From Alitta virens (Eukaryota > Annelida > Polychaeta > Phyllodocida > Nereididae), in the NCBI GenBank assembly GCA_932294295.1, contig OW028575.1:37140253-37204252 (forward strand): DNA of 64,000 nt, read 5' to 3'. Numbering within the stretch: the first letter of the stretch is position 1; each line of letters opens with the position of its first letter. The notes beneath the pieces are model-generated. The model saw only the letters and a program-made list of their open reading frames with translations. It was not told the DNA's origin and did no database searches. Below, one piece after another: positions 49,639-61,124 of the stretch. A program made the translations under genes and the position numbers.

Positions 49639-50017
49639 GATACAGTCTCTTTAACAAGTTTCAGTTGCTGCTCAATGTGCCCCTGAAGGATATCCTGTTA
49701 TCTAATGTTACTTACTGGTATCACAACAGACTCATCACTCTCATCAGGAACAACTCTTTCCATCATCAGACCATGGACGTGATCAGACTCTAATAACACT
49801 CCTTCAGGTGCGGATATGGTTGATAAACTCTTGGTGGAATGTTATGCCAGTCCATGGAGACAAGAGTACTCTTGTCTCCATAGCCAGTCTATTGGTCTCC
49901 CTTTATGCCTGTCTAGCTCTCCCCTATACCAAACCCTCCAGTGCGGCCTCTGTAGCTCTGTCTATACCTAGCACTCATGTTCTGCATGTCTAGTTCTTGC
50001 AATATCAAGCACCATCT
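49639..50017. other. Intergenic, nothing firmly recognised
   Basis: Contains the perfect 28-bp palindrome at 49854-49881 and short repeats of CCCTATACCA(A/G)-like text. No gene is seen. Confidence 0.4.
49854..49881. repeat. Perfect 28-bp palindrome sharing the CATGGAG arm
   Basis: ATGGAGACAAGAGT is followed at once by its exact reverse complement ACTCTTGTCTCCAT. The same outer arm occurs in palindromes at 22634 and 52101. Confidence 0.95.
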
Positions 50018-50030
50018 AGTTCTCCCTATA

Positions 50031-50221
50031 AATGGGTGGGGGCCTAGCTCAGAGGTAGCGCGCTGGGCTTCCAACCACTGGGTCCCGTGTTCAATTCCCG
50101 GTTGATCCTAAGTTGGATGGCTGTTTCATCCTTCGTCTCATTGCCATGGTCCCTACCTGTCCTAATTAGCCCATCAGGTGCAGAAATACAGGACGTAAAG
50201 CCCTAATCCACCACCACCGCC
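50031..50221 (+). mobile_element. tRNA-derived SINE copy with 13-bp target duplication
   Basis: Same family as the SINE at 31420. Duplications AGTTCTCCCTATA lie at 50018-50030 and 50222-50234. Its B box is altered (GTGTTCAATTCC), so pol III transcription is probably weakened. The tail is (CCA)n. Confidence 0.9.
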
Positions 50222-51842
50222 AGTTCTCCCTATACCAGGCCCTCCAATTCAGCCTGTCTAGGAGCTTCAGTTGTGACCATCCAGATATATCAAATCATTA
50301 TGGATGAACAAGACTAAATACAGTAATGGTCTTGCCAAAATTTCTGGAAACTTCAGTCTCATTTGAAACATTTCCAACAGCTGTCTCCTGCACTGCTGTA
50401 GGTAATAATGCAGTTTACTAGGCTTAATACATATAACAATTTTGATGTCATCCAAATAATGGCAAATATCCTATACCATACAGTATTAGCTTACAGGAAC
50501 TGAATGTAAAAATTTATATATATAGATAGATAGATAAAGGTTGATTGTTTCTTGACCTTAATAAAACTAGGTGCAGAATAATTGCTTCTAAAAACCAAAT
50601 ACCTTGGGATACAAACTTTTCTAGAGTTCATGGGAAGTATACATCCTCACAGCCCCTAAGTGGTTCACATATGGAAACATCTTGTTGAAATTTGAATGCT
50701 GATGACAAGGCATCCCATCATCTCCAGCACTGAAATCTGGGACAGGAGGAACTGTAGCTTTAAGCAACAAAAAAAAAAGTACCTACCATGCAATATTTAC
50801 TTACAATGTATAATGTATTATCATTATTTATTATTATTATTGAATTTAGCACCCCATTATAAATATACTCAGCAGTGCTTACAAACGTAGTAAAATCGAT
50901 ATAAATAAATGTAATAAAATCAATGTGAATAACAAAAGTCTATATAAACGTTTTTGCCTCTTTTTAAAAGTCTCTTATGACATATGGCACATCATTCCAT
51001 GTCTCTGGAGCGGCATATATAAAAGACTTCTTTCCATAAGCATGATAAGTTTCTGTTCGCATGCGTGGCACTTGAAGCAGAATGGTTTGATGATGATCGC
51101 AAGTTCCTGGATCTGTGTGGAAATGACAACAATTCACATAAGTAGTCTGGGCCTATTCCATTCAGGGATTTGTAAACAAGGAGATAGTTTGTAGTTAATA
51201 CGATACTTTCACCGGCAGCCAGTGCAAATCTTTTAAAATTGTTGTTATGCTGTCTCGTCTTGATTTCTGAGCTACAAATCTCGCTGCTGCATTTTGTTAT
51301 CTCTGCAATTTTCGTATGCTGACATCTGGAAGTCCAAACATCATTGCATTACCATAATCAATATGGCATGTAACAAAGGAGTGAACTCAACTCTCCACTG
51401 TATCTCTGTCAAAATGTTTCCTGATTTGCTTTAGCCTATATATTTGATGGAAACCAGTTTGGCATACTTTGTTGATGTGATCTTAGTCAGATGTTCATCA
51501 AACACCACACCGAGATCCTGCCGACAGTGCATGATAACGCAGTCCTGGACTTTCTGAAGTTGTCTAGGACCACCAATGACGACCAGCTCAGTTTTTCCAT
51601 CGTTGATCTTAAGTCTATGCTGCAACATCTTCATCCTCTGAATCGCAGCCCTCTCTGCATGACCTTCCTAGCAGGGCTTGAAGGCTGTGTATAACTGATT
51701 GTCGTCGGCATAAACACCAACATTCACAACAAAGCCATCAATGACATTGTACAAAGACGAAATGTAGGAGAGGAATGTTACTGGACCTGCACAGCTGCCC
51801 TGAGGAACCCCACAGCAGAGCTCATATTCCCGTGATCATACA

Positions 51843-53472
51843 CAGGGCCGGATTTAGGGTTCCATGGGCCCCGGGCACTTAATCGTCTTCGGGCCCCTCC
51901 CCCCCCCCCCCACCACCGACGCCAATGTTTCAGCTAGAACATTTTGTCTTTCGATGAGCCATGTAATTTTTAAATCTAAAAATTACCCATACAATGTGAT
52001 AATTTTTTTTTTTAATGAACAAACACTGTGGATAACAGTCAGTTTCCTTATTTTAAACAAGTTAAATTTTTCTCCCATCCATCTCCTCTTTCAGTCATAG
52101 CATGGAGTCAAAAGTATATGCTTATTGACTCCATGGTCATAGACACATTTAGGTCTTTACAATTTCTGAAATGGCTAGAAAACTCCTCCTAGCTCTCAAA
52201 ATCTTCTGGATATGCAGATACCACCTTCTTTGCAGCTAAAACTAATTCACTGGAACCCATGCTACTGATCTCTGGTAGAAAGCCAAAAATGCGCTTAACT
52301 CTTGAATTAGTATTTTTTGGTATTCAATTGGGCTGTTATAGTTACACATGTTTTCACACCCTCAGACTTGGTTAGGGCCATGAACAATGATTAGATCCTG
52401 TATATTGTTCAGCAGCTTGTGCAGGAGATTAGGCTGATGACGAGTTCACTGAGGGCAGACTCTTACTCAAGATGCTATTCTTTCTTAACTCATTATTCTG
52501 ATTAAAACATCTTAAAACAAAGACATTATTAAGCTCGTCTTTCTCTATTTCCAACCTTTGTTTAACCTCTCATTCCCATTATAATTTTCTCTATAAAATT
52601 TACATTAATATTGTATCTATTTCCAAATTTCAGAATTTAGTTAAAAAATAAAACACATATCAGACAAACATTTTAGTTGAATATTAGAGCACAGAGACAT
52701 ACATGCCTAGTTATTTGTTATGAATGGATGAATTTAATTTATCATCATGTAAATGATTGCAATGCATGTTTATCAAATTATCATCAGTACAGAGCACACA
52801 CAAAATGTGATGTCTATGTGATCTACATCAACATTTCATTATTTGAGAAAAATTTCATCACTGAACATTCCCTATGCTCTTCATAGCACTGAATTTGGGA
52901 TTTTTCTCCAGGACTGTGGTAAAAGGACAATAACTGTACCACAGTATGGGCCCCTTTGTTTTTTGAAGTTTGAAGTTTTTTATTTTTTCTTGGTACAAAA
53001 AAACATACAAATACACATGTATAAATAGAACATACAATTACATATAAATAATCAGGTACCAAGAAGGGTAAGATGTTTTAATCTTTGCTTTCCTTAACTT
53101 GGTATAAGCTAGGTGTTTCTGTGAATTGGTGTCAATGACGTAAGGCCCTTGACTTGATGGGGCCCCAAAGTGTAAAAAAGAAATAATTTTGGTTTCTATT
53201 ACTATCTTTGGGGGGCCATGATTCTGGAGCTGCTCACAATGTGTGGGATCCCTTTCAAACAATATGTGCAAATATTACAATATGGCTCATATTTCTTTGA
53301 CTTTGTGCGAGGACCTGATCATACTGATGGGCCCCTTACTTTTCAGAAACATTTAGTTCTTAGAGGCCTTGGCAAGAAAGCTTTACTAAAACTTCATCTT
53401 TGAGGCCCGGGCCCCCTGAACCTCCGGGCCCCGGGAAATTGCCCCAACTGCCCATATGTAAATTCGGCACTT
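51843..53472. mobile_element. 1.6-kb hAT-like element nested in the LINE
   Basis: The left end CAGGGCCGGATTTAGGG and right complement AAGTGCCGAATTTAC form terminal repeats, flanked by a perfect 8-bp duplication ATCATACA (51835-51842 and 53473-53480). CAGGG(C/G)CGGAT-type ends with 8-bp duplications are characteristic of hAT elements. GGGCCCCGGG-type text occurs near both ends (51868-51876, 53403-53440). I see no transposase. Its insertion interrupts the LINE between the RT motif A and GVPQG blocks, so it is younger than the LINE. Confidence 0.88.
52101..52135. repeat. Palindrome sharing the CATGGAGTCA arm
   Basis: CATGGAGTCAAAAG and CTTATTGACTCCATG pair around TATATG. Identical hexamers TCATAG flank it (52095-52100, 52137-52142). 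It sits inside the hAT-like element. Confidence 0.85.
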
Positions 53473-54469
53473 ATCATACACCATCGATTGTGACACATTG
53501 CTATCTGTCCGTCAAGTGTGAATCGAACCTTTCAGCAGCAAAACCAGTGATGTTACATTATGTTGGAAGATTTCATTTAGCATGCCATAGTCTACTGTGT
53601 CGAATGCGGCAGAAAGATCGAGAAGCACAAGGATTGTTATACTTTCTGTACATCCATTTTGCACAAGATGTCAGAGTGCACCCTAGTAAATAGTCTCTGT
53701 GCTGTGGTGTGTCCTATATGCAGCATTTTTTCTTTGCATTTGTCCATTATCACTCAGATAATCCCAATATTGCTGGATTGGTGCAGATTCCACAACTTTG
53801 GATATAAACTTCAAATTACTCACATGCCTATAGTTTCCCAACGTCCCATCCAGTTCTAGCTTTTTCAGGAGAGGGATTACGATAGAACACTTCCAGCACC
53901 TAGGAAAATGACCATTGACCAGTGACATGTTGGCAATTTTAGTCAAAGATGGCACAAGTACATCAATGCAATCTTTAATAATGTATTTTAATTGCTTGGA
54001 AACTCGCATTTTTCATAGCGCACTTCACTAGGAATGGTTTCAACAGTTATTATATCTTTAATGCTTCTTATTCGATCAACCTTGAAGTATTCACCAAAAT
54101 TATCAGCTAATTCCTGTTGAGACTGATGGTCAGGTAATGGCATTTCTTGAATACCTAGTGAGTTTATTCACCAATTTGTACAGTTTTTCTGATCTCCATT
54201 ACGTCTCACCTTATTGTTGTAATATGCAGCTTTCCTGAAATTTGTTTCACGAACCAAGTCATAACAAATTCCTAGTAGAAGAATCAGCAGCTGACTCAGC
54301 AACAGCAGCCCTCTATTTATATTCAAGTTTGCATCTCCGCATTTTAAGATCTCTTAGGTCTTGGGTGAACCATGGTGACCTGTTCAGATGCCCTCGAAGG
54401 TCCACGCGGCGAGGGTGGAAACACTTGGGGTGAAGTCCTCTATCACCAATGGCTATTCGTCCGAGGGGA

Positions 54470-54640
54470 AGGCGGGCGGGCTTAACACTTTTGTGCAGAA
54501 CTCCAACACTAATGCACTTACCCTAACGAAATTGTGTGCAGTATAATACTCTATATGGCCTAGTGGTGCCTTTTGATCATCACATTGCCTAGTGGTGCCT
54601 TTTGATAGTCACACTGAAATATGTTGGCTATGTTTTACAA
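54470..54640. repeat. Repeat shared with 59966-60110
   Basis: The stretch AACTC(C/T)AACACTAATGCACT ... TACTCTATATGGCCT ... TGTGCCTTTTGATAGTCACA occurs here and at 59966-60110 with moderate divergence. Here a 32-bp part (CTAGTGGTGCCTTTTGAT) is duplicated in tandem. Confidence 0.75.
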
Positions 54641-56364
54641 AATCGTTGAAATTAATCTTCATTAATTTGATTGGTGTGTAACTCAATCAGATCACATGAA
54701 TTAACAAATGAACGATGTTTAAAAGATTAATCTCATCAGTTTTCATGTTGCTTAATCTGAGTTACATATTCATCAGTGAGGCATGAATCAGTGTATCAGG
54801 GTGAATAGGGTAATCTGTAACAAGCTCCAGAATCCCTAAATAACACAATTCCGTAGATTTCTGGAGATAATTAAATATATGGAGTAAAAGTTAACTGACT
54901 TAGGTCATCATTGCTCACTCGATCATGGCACCATTGCTATGCAGTCTGTCAAAATACAATGGGATAAAAAAAAATGGTGGCCAAACAGGACATTTCGTAC
55001 CACAAAAGTTACCCATTTTCGCCTCACAAAACTACAAATTTTTGCCCTGCCAAAGTACCACGAAAGTACCAACTTTCATGCCACGACACTGCTAACCTGC
55101 CCCCCCCCCCCCCCCGCACTTGTGTTTATTTAAATAATATTGAACATATAGAGATGATATGCATATCAACAGATACTGCTATCATAGATACAGATGATAT
55201 GCATATCAAGAGATGCAAAGGACAATGCAGTTGATGCAGTATTAATCGAGTAATGACAATAAACAGTTGGCGAGGAGGGACTGCAGGCCGGATGCCCAAA
55301 TCCTTTTTTAATGTGCTCTGGGAGCCTGTGTTTAGGCACAGTTATCTCTGGATGTGTTTTACCTAGAATATAATTTAGTTTTAGTTATATAATCTTGCGT
55401 TAAAAATGACGCAAAATGCGACTAAACAGGTTAAAAAATCACGTTTTGGGTAGTTTTCAACTTAAAATTGTAACCAAACTAAAGATACGGGCACACAAAC
55501 TTAGGCTTCCAGACTAAATGGAACACCCTCACTAACATCAAGATGCATTACAAAGTGAAATGTTGTTTACAGTGGAAGAGAAGGAGGAGAAGAGGAGAAG
55601 AGGATGAGAAGAAAGGGGGAGGAGGGGAAAATGTTGTCACTCATATAAAGTTGCATGCCTGCAGTTAATTGAATTGGCCTTCAGTTTCGTGGTGCGAAAC
55701 CTGTTAGGGGTTGATGCTTTCAATATTTGTGGTATGACAGTGTGGGGAGGGGGGGGGGGGCAAAGGTGTGTCATAGTGTGAAGGTATTTTGTGGTGCGAA
55801 GGTATACTTGTGGCGAAGGAAAATATGAAGAATTGCTGGAATTGTGTTGTTTGCTGAACCCTGGTACTCTTTGTTTACAATTATATCCATAAAACTTTGG
55901 AAAATTAAAGTGAGCTGAAAATGTGGAAAATTCATATTTTCCTAAACTTCTCCGTCCCAACTAATACTATGCATAAAGACATCATGTACATAAATTTTGC
56001 GTTTAAAATGTTTAAATCATGGTACTTTCACTTTCAAAACTAATCATACTTTTTCATATCAATGAAAAAGGTGGAAAAAAGCTAAAATTGTGTTGCTTGC
56101 TCCATTCCCTATACCATGGACTGTATGTTCACAATGACTTGAATTGAAGAAATATCTATATTTATATTCTGCTCAGGCCTTTGAGAGGGTTTGGAATATT
56201 CTAGGTACATGGCTATTCATACAGTGTTGTCGATTACTATTCACTGTGATATTCATCTGTTCCACCTGTTTGTCAAGCCCTCCGTCACATTGGCTGGGAC
56301 CTGCCTAAGCGAAAATGCGTTGGGCAGGTAGGCTCTACCTATTCCGCATGGCTGATTGGCTAAG
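54641..56364. repeat. 1.7-kb direct duplication, copy 1
   Basis: It starts at AATCGTTGAAATTAATC and ends at GCTGATTGGCTAAG. It matches 61271-62980 with only scattered differences. It contains C16 (55100-55115) and G12 (55749-55760) tracts and many GTACCACGAAAGTACC / GTGGTGCGAAGGTA-like phrases in both orientations. No protein is recognised; small open frames in it are shared by both copies but are low complexity. Confidence 0.93.
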
Positions 56365-57178
56365 TAACTGTTGAATGGAATATGGCAATTGATAATATAT
56401 AGTTCCTTCAGTTGCCAGCTAAAATAGCGAGCAAAATATATTTTGACTTATAAAGGCATTAAAATGGGTATGTTGAGTATCATTCCATGCAAAATAAACC
56501 TTTAAGATTTGTATTTATTTGTATTTAGACTTTATTTATTTAAATGCAAGTTAATACAAACCTAATTTATTTAAATACAAGTAAATACTAACCTTATAGG
56601 ATAATTTTGTATGAAATTTTACCCAACATCTTTATGTGGCATAATATGCTGAATTTCATATATATTCCTTTTGATCATTGCTGTAGCCCATATATGACTT
56701 TTTTGAATGTATAAATGATAATCTTAGTTGTAGATTAGTTAAGGGAACATGCTATTGTGTTGATAATCCTAGCAAACTGAATACTCCATATTGTGAAAGA
56801 AAAATATTTGAAACAGAACAATTAAATGGCAGGAAAATGATAGACAAAACTTGTATGCTCACTTGGCTTAACTCTATGGATTGTGGGTAATATAGGGTTC
56901 ATGCAGGTTAACTTCATAAGAAGTAAGATATTTATAACACATTATAATATCATGCGCAGATGAAAAATAAGACCACTAGTATTGTAATGTACACCAATTT
57001 TTTTAAATTTCATTGTCCAAAAAACAATCAGGGTATTGGCTATTAAGCAATAAAATAAATGCAGTGCTTTTGTATTTATATTTTCTATTCATTCATATTT
57101 ACCAAATTTTCTGAATATTACAATGTGGATATTAATATCCAAGTATATTTGCATCAAAACAAGACAATGTAAGACTTA
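56365..57178. repeat. Repeat related to 60190-60555
   Basis: From about 56630 the sequence (TGTGGCATAATATGCTGAAT ... GGCAGGAAAATGATAGACAA ... CACTTGGCTTAACTCT) is shared with 60190-60555 in rearranged order. The end, CAAGACAATGTAAGACTTA, is the left flank of the Harbinger-like insertion. Confidence 0.75.
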
Positions 57179-57268
57179 AGCCCCCCTCTCACATAGCCGG
57201 TTTTGCTGTAGTGAACCCGTAGTATTACATACCGGTCATGCAACAGCTTTTTTCGCTGGTGGCAAAAA

Positions 57269-57475
57269 GGGTTCTACAGGTGACTCGGCGGGTTCTATGG
57301 GTGACTCGGCGGGTGGCTCGGCGGGTGGCTCGGCGGGTGGCTCGGCGGGTGGCTCGACGGGTGGCTCGACGGGTGGCTCGACGGGTGGCTCGACGGGTTC
57401 TACGGGTGACTCGGCAGGTTCTACGGGTGACTCGGCGGGTTCTACGGGTCACTCGGAGGGTTCTGCGGGTCATTA
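57269..57475. repeat. 12/21-bp minisatellite
   Basis: Seven 12-bp units GGGTGGCTCG(G/A)C are flanked by six ~21-bp units of the form GGGTTCTACGGGTGACTCGGC. Because periods are multiples of three, open frames arise (Val-Ala-Arg-Arg repeats on +); these are not evidence of a gene. A lone related unit, GGGTGACTCGATGAG, is at 59271. Confidence 0.95.
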
Positions 57476-58766
57476 GAATTAAGCCGACGGGTAGTAGGAG
57501 TAACTCCACGGCTTCCAGGAGTAATCCGCCGACTTCCACGGGTGACTCGCTGACTGCTACCAGCATCAGCATCAGCGTAGGCAGGGAGGGGGGTTGTATA
57601 TACTTTAAAAGGCTGCTGCTCCCCTAATATAAGTCCGATTCTCGTCAAATAAAGACTGAATTGTAGTATAGTTCATACTGATTCCATTGAAAATATACCA
57701 AATATTAGGCGAGTTATTTGTCTGAAAAGGCAGCTAGGTTGGCGGAGGCAAACAGTGGTGCTCCCGCACACGTCCGCGCCTGGACTGGCTGCTTCTCCTC
57801 TAATATTAGTCCGATTTTCGTTACACAAAGACTGGATGGTAGTATAGTTCATACTGATTCTATGTTGGAGGCGTTTTTGACAAGAATATTCTTGTTTTTA
57901 CCCAGTATACCTTATTGATTTTCCTCACCTTATCTATGTATACTGCCATGCTGCAGGATGTACAAAGGGTGCTAGACTGATGCTTTTCTCTTTGGCATTT
58001 TCGAAGTGTGCAGTCAAATAGTTTTGACCATATATATACAATGTTTGGATGAGCTTTATTGCAATTCATTTCTACTCATTCTGCCAACTGGCCAATGGGA
58101 AGGACTTTTCCTTGGGTTTTGTAAAAGTCAATTAACCTATATATGTAATAGCAATCTGCTGTGACCGTTATGTCAATTGCTATTAGCATTTTGAATGATA
58201 CAAAGAATGGGGTAAATCATGCTTTTTCATCAATGATCACAAGCATTTATTGAAATTCTGAATTTCAACTGATTCCTGTTTATTATGCATATTAAAAAGG
58301 GAGATTGTCTATAATTTGTTGTGATCATGGATGGAACATGCAATATCAATTTTAATTCCAGTAGGATTGTTTTCAGAAACAACAACAAGAACGAAATATT
58401 AATAATTTATATAAAATGAAATAAATATCTAAAATGATTACTCTAACTAGAGTATATCTATCTATAGATAGTTTCTATCATTGTTTTATTTTCATTTTTT
58501 ATTGATTACAATTCAATGAATTATTGATAGTAACATATTATTAGGTGAAGATCTTATAACTATCTGTCTAGCTACATATCTACATATCTTTACTCTATGA
58601 GGTATTACTAACTTTATTAACAAGAATATTCTTGTTTGTGCCTAGTATACTCCATTAATTTTTCCCACCTTAACTATTATATAAATTCTACACATTTCCC
58701 TGAACAATTCAGTCTTTATTTGACGAAAATCGGACTAATATTAGGGGAGCAGCAGCCTTTTAAAGT

Positions 58767-58895
58767 ATATAAAAAATCAGTAAAAAATGAAAATAAAACA
58801 ATGATAACATTGTGAGACATGAGCTATCATATATAAAAAATCAGTAAAAAATGAAAATAAAACAATGATAACATTGTGAGACATGAGCTATCATT
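58767..58895. repeat. Two-copy ~64-bp tandem repeat
   Basis: The unit from TATATAAAAAATCAGTAAAA to GAGACATGAGCTATCAT occurs twice in tandem within the Harbinger-like element, essentially without mismatch. Confidence 0.9.
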
Positions 58896-59730
58896 ACATA
58901 AGTAATTCAATTCAATTACCCAAATGTAAAGAAGTCCTTCACAAAGGTTAATTGTCATTAGTCAACTGCAATTAACCTGGATTACAGGTTTAATGTCATG
59001 TCCTATTCAATTCACAATTAAAAAGAAGCCACTTTGAACATCACACATATCTGAGTGTCAATTTTCATTTAGTATAACGGTCATAATGAATTGTATATAG
59101 TCCTGTTTTCGTCAAATAAAATTTATATAATAGATAAGGTGAGAAAAATTAATGGAGTATACTAGGCAAAACAAGAATATTCTTGTAAAAAACATTAATC
59201 GCTGTTCTTTAATGTAGATAGTTAGATAGATAGATAGATAGAAAATTCCGGTTTGGGCCCGAGACCCACGGGTGACTCGATGAGTATCGCCTAGAATTCC
59301 CGGTTTGCCGTCGGCTTGGAGCTGAGAATTGCGTTGCATAGTCGTTATGTCATACTACGGCTTCACTGCGGCAAAACCGGCTATGTGAGAGGGGGGCTTT
59401 AGTGGACAAAAGTAAGACTTAATACTAGTCCTACTTTTTACAAAAATAAAGTAAGTTTTTTATCAGACTTTTTTATAACCCATGGGAACACTGTGAACAA
59501 ATGAAGAAATTCAAAAGTTCAAAAACCTATTGTATTATTTCCCAATTAACAGAATATAATGAACAAATGAAGAAATTCAAGAGTTAAAAAAATAGGACAT
59601 CTTGGACTCTGAGGGTTTAGCAGTGCAGCCTATGTTTTGAATTGAATTGAATTTAACTTTATATTTATTTAAAGTGGATGACACACATATATAAAAATCT
59701 ACAAGGCGGTTCTCCACGGATTAGTAATTG

Positions 59731-59784
59731 CTTGACACTATTATGTACCAAATTTATATAAATTTTGTACATAATAATGTCAAG
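59731..59784. repeat. 54-bp near-perfect palindrome
   Basis: Arms of 27 bp, from CTTGACACTATTATGTACC to GTACATAATAATGTCAAG, match at 25 of 27 positions around ATAT. Confidence 0.93.
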
Positions 59785-61044
59785 CGTCAGCTTTTTTTGC
59801 TGGGCGGTGGGGTCTCTATTCATGTGAAACCAACCTATGGATCATAGTCTGCTGTGGACCTCCTCCAGAATGGCCCAGTTTAACAGATCTTTTTAATCTG
59901 TAGAACATTGACACTATGCCTTAGCATTTCCTTTTTACTCTCAGCGATTATCATCAATATCCATCCAGCGGGTGGGCATAACACTTCCGTTCCGAAGCAG
60001 AACTCTAACACTAATGCACTTACCCTGACGAAATTTCGTACAGTAATTTAAATACTCTATATGGCCTGGCTGTGCCTTTTGATAGTCACATTGACATATC
60101 TTGGCTGTTTTACCAAATTAAAAAAAATTATAATAATAATGTTTTTCTTTTCTGGAGCAGAACTATGACACTACTGCACCTACATGCTTAATGTGGCATA
60201 ATATTGTTGCTGAATTTCATATATATTCCTTTGGATCATTGCCATAGCCCAAATATGACTATTTTGGACGTATAAATGATAATATTGCATCAAAACCAGA
60301 CAATGTAAGACTAACTGGACAAAAGTAAGACTTAGTACGAGCCCTACTTTTTACAAAAATAAAGTAAGTTTTTTATATTTTGGACGTATAAATGATAATC
60401 TTAGTTGTTGATTAGTTAAGGGAACATGCTATTGTGTTGATAATCCTAGCAAACTGAATACTCCATATTGTGAAAGAAAAATATTTAAAACAGAACAATT
60501 AAATGGCAGGAAAATGATAGACAAAACTTTTATGCTCACTTGGCTTAACTCTGCACCTACATGCTTAAAACATTTGTCATAATGTCTAAAATAGTGTAGT
60601 GGTTCCTTTTGGGGGTCTCATGGCTGTAAATACTAGAGAATTTTCAATATAAGGGAAAACTTTAGAAAATTTTAACTTTTTAAAGCCTACATACCAAAGA
60701 CACCCTTTACCCTACATTAGTAAAATTTTGTCAATGACATATCCAAGTTACAGTATTTTCCTTTTACAAACTTTATTTTGACATTTTGTTTCATGTTGTT
60801 TTTACACTAATGGAAAACCTGGAAAAAAAATATATGCTAAAAACTGTGTTAAATTGAGAGACAATTTTCCCCATTTCCGGAGCAGACCTCACACAGTACT
60901 GCATACATGCATACAAAACTTTGTCAAAATATGTCTGAAATAGTACAGAGAAACCTTTTTGGGGTACCATGTCTAAATTAGTGAAATTTTGCTAATAACA
61001 TATCTGAATCATAGTACTTTCACTTTTTAAGTTACATTTTTATA

Positions 61045-61124
61045 TTGTTTCATCCTTTTCTTCATAAGTGTATTCATGAGTGTATTGTTTCATCTTTTTC
61101 TTCATAAGTGTATTCATGAGTGTA
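61045..61124. repeat. Two-copy 40-bp tandem repeat
   Basis: Unit TTGTTTCATC(C/T)TTTTCTTC followed by ATAAGTGTATTCATGAGTGT, twice with one mismatch. Confidence 0.9.

Larger units (their letters stand above)
50815..54430 (-). pseudogene. Non-LTR retrotransposon (CR1/L2/Jockey-like LINE), broken
   Basis: Read on the minus strand from 54430 down: a linker (PWFTQDLRDLKMRRCKLEY), RT blocks SLVNGHFPRCWKCSIVIPLL and GNYRHVSNLKFISKVVE (53683-54009), LLDLSAAFDTVDYGML (~53570-53640), CGVPQGSCAGPV (~51790-51825), VGVYADDNQLY (~51690-51720, the catalytic YADD box), INDGKTELVVIG and DLGVVFDEHLT (51431-51634), then LHWLPVK, LLVYKSLNGIGPDYL and FIYAAPETWNDVPYVIRD (~50950-51250), ending in an (AAT)n-like tail. 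Frameshifts and stops interrupt it. The endonuclease is missing, consistent with 5' truncation. A hAT-type element (51843-53472) splits the RT domain. Confidence 0.85.
57179..59398. mobile_element. 2.2-kb PIF/Harbinger-like non-autonomous transposon
   Basis: Terminal inverted repeats start AGCCCCCCTCTCACATAGCC on both ends and continue GGTTTTGC. A TTA triplet flanks each side (57176-57178, 59399-59401), the TWA-type 3-bp target of Harbinger elements. The related repeat at 60301-60370 carries the uninterrupted target (ATGTAAGACTAACTGGACAA), which fixes the borders independently. The interior has a GC-rich minisatellite (57269-57475), inverted copies of a 60-bp segment (57603-57660 and 58703-58765), three copies of a segment with the palindrome CAAGAATATTCTTG, and no transposase frame that I recognise. 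Confidence 0.85.

Noticed and set aside
57238..57627. 129-codon open frame with Val-Ala-Arg-Arg repeats
   Set aside because: It is the translation of a minisatellite with periods divisible by three; opposite-strand frames are open too.
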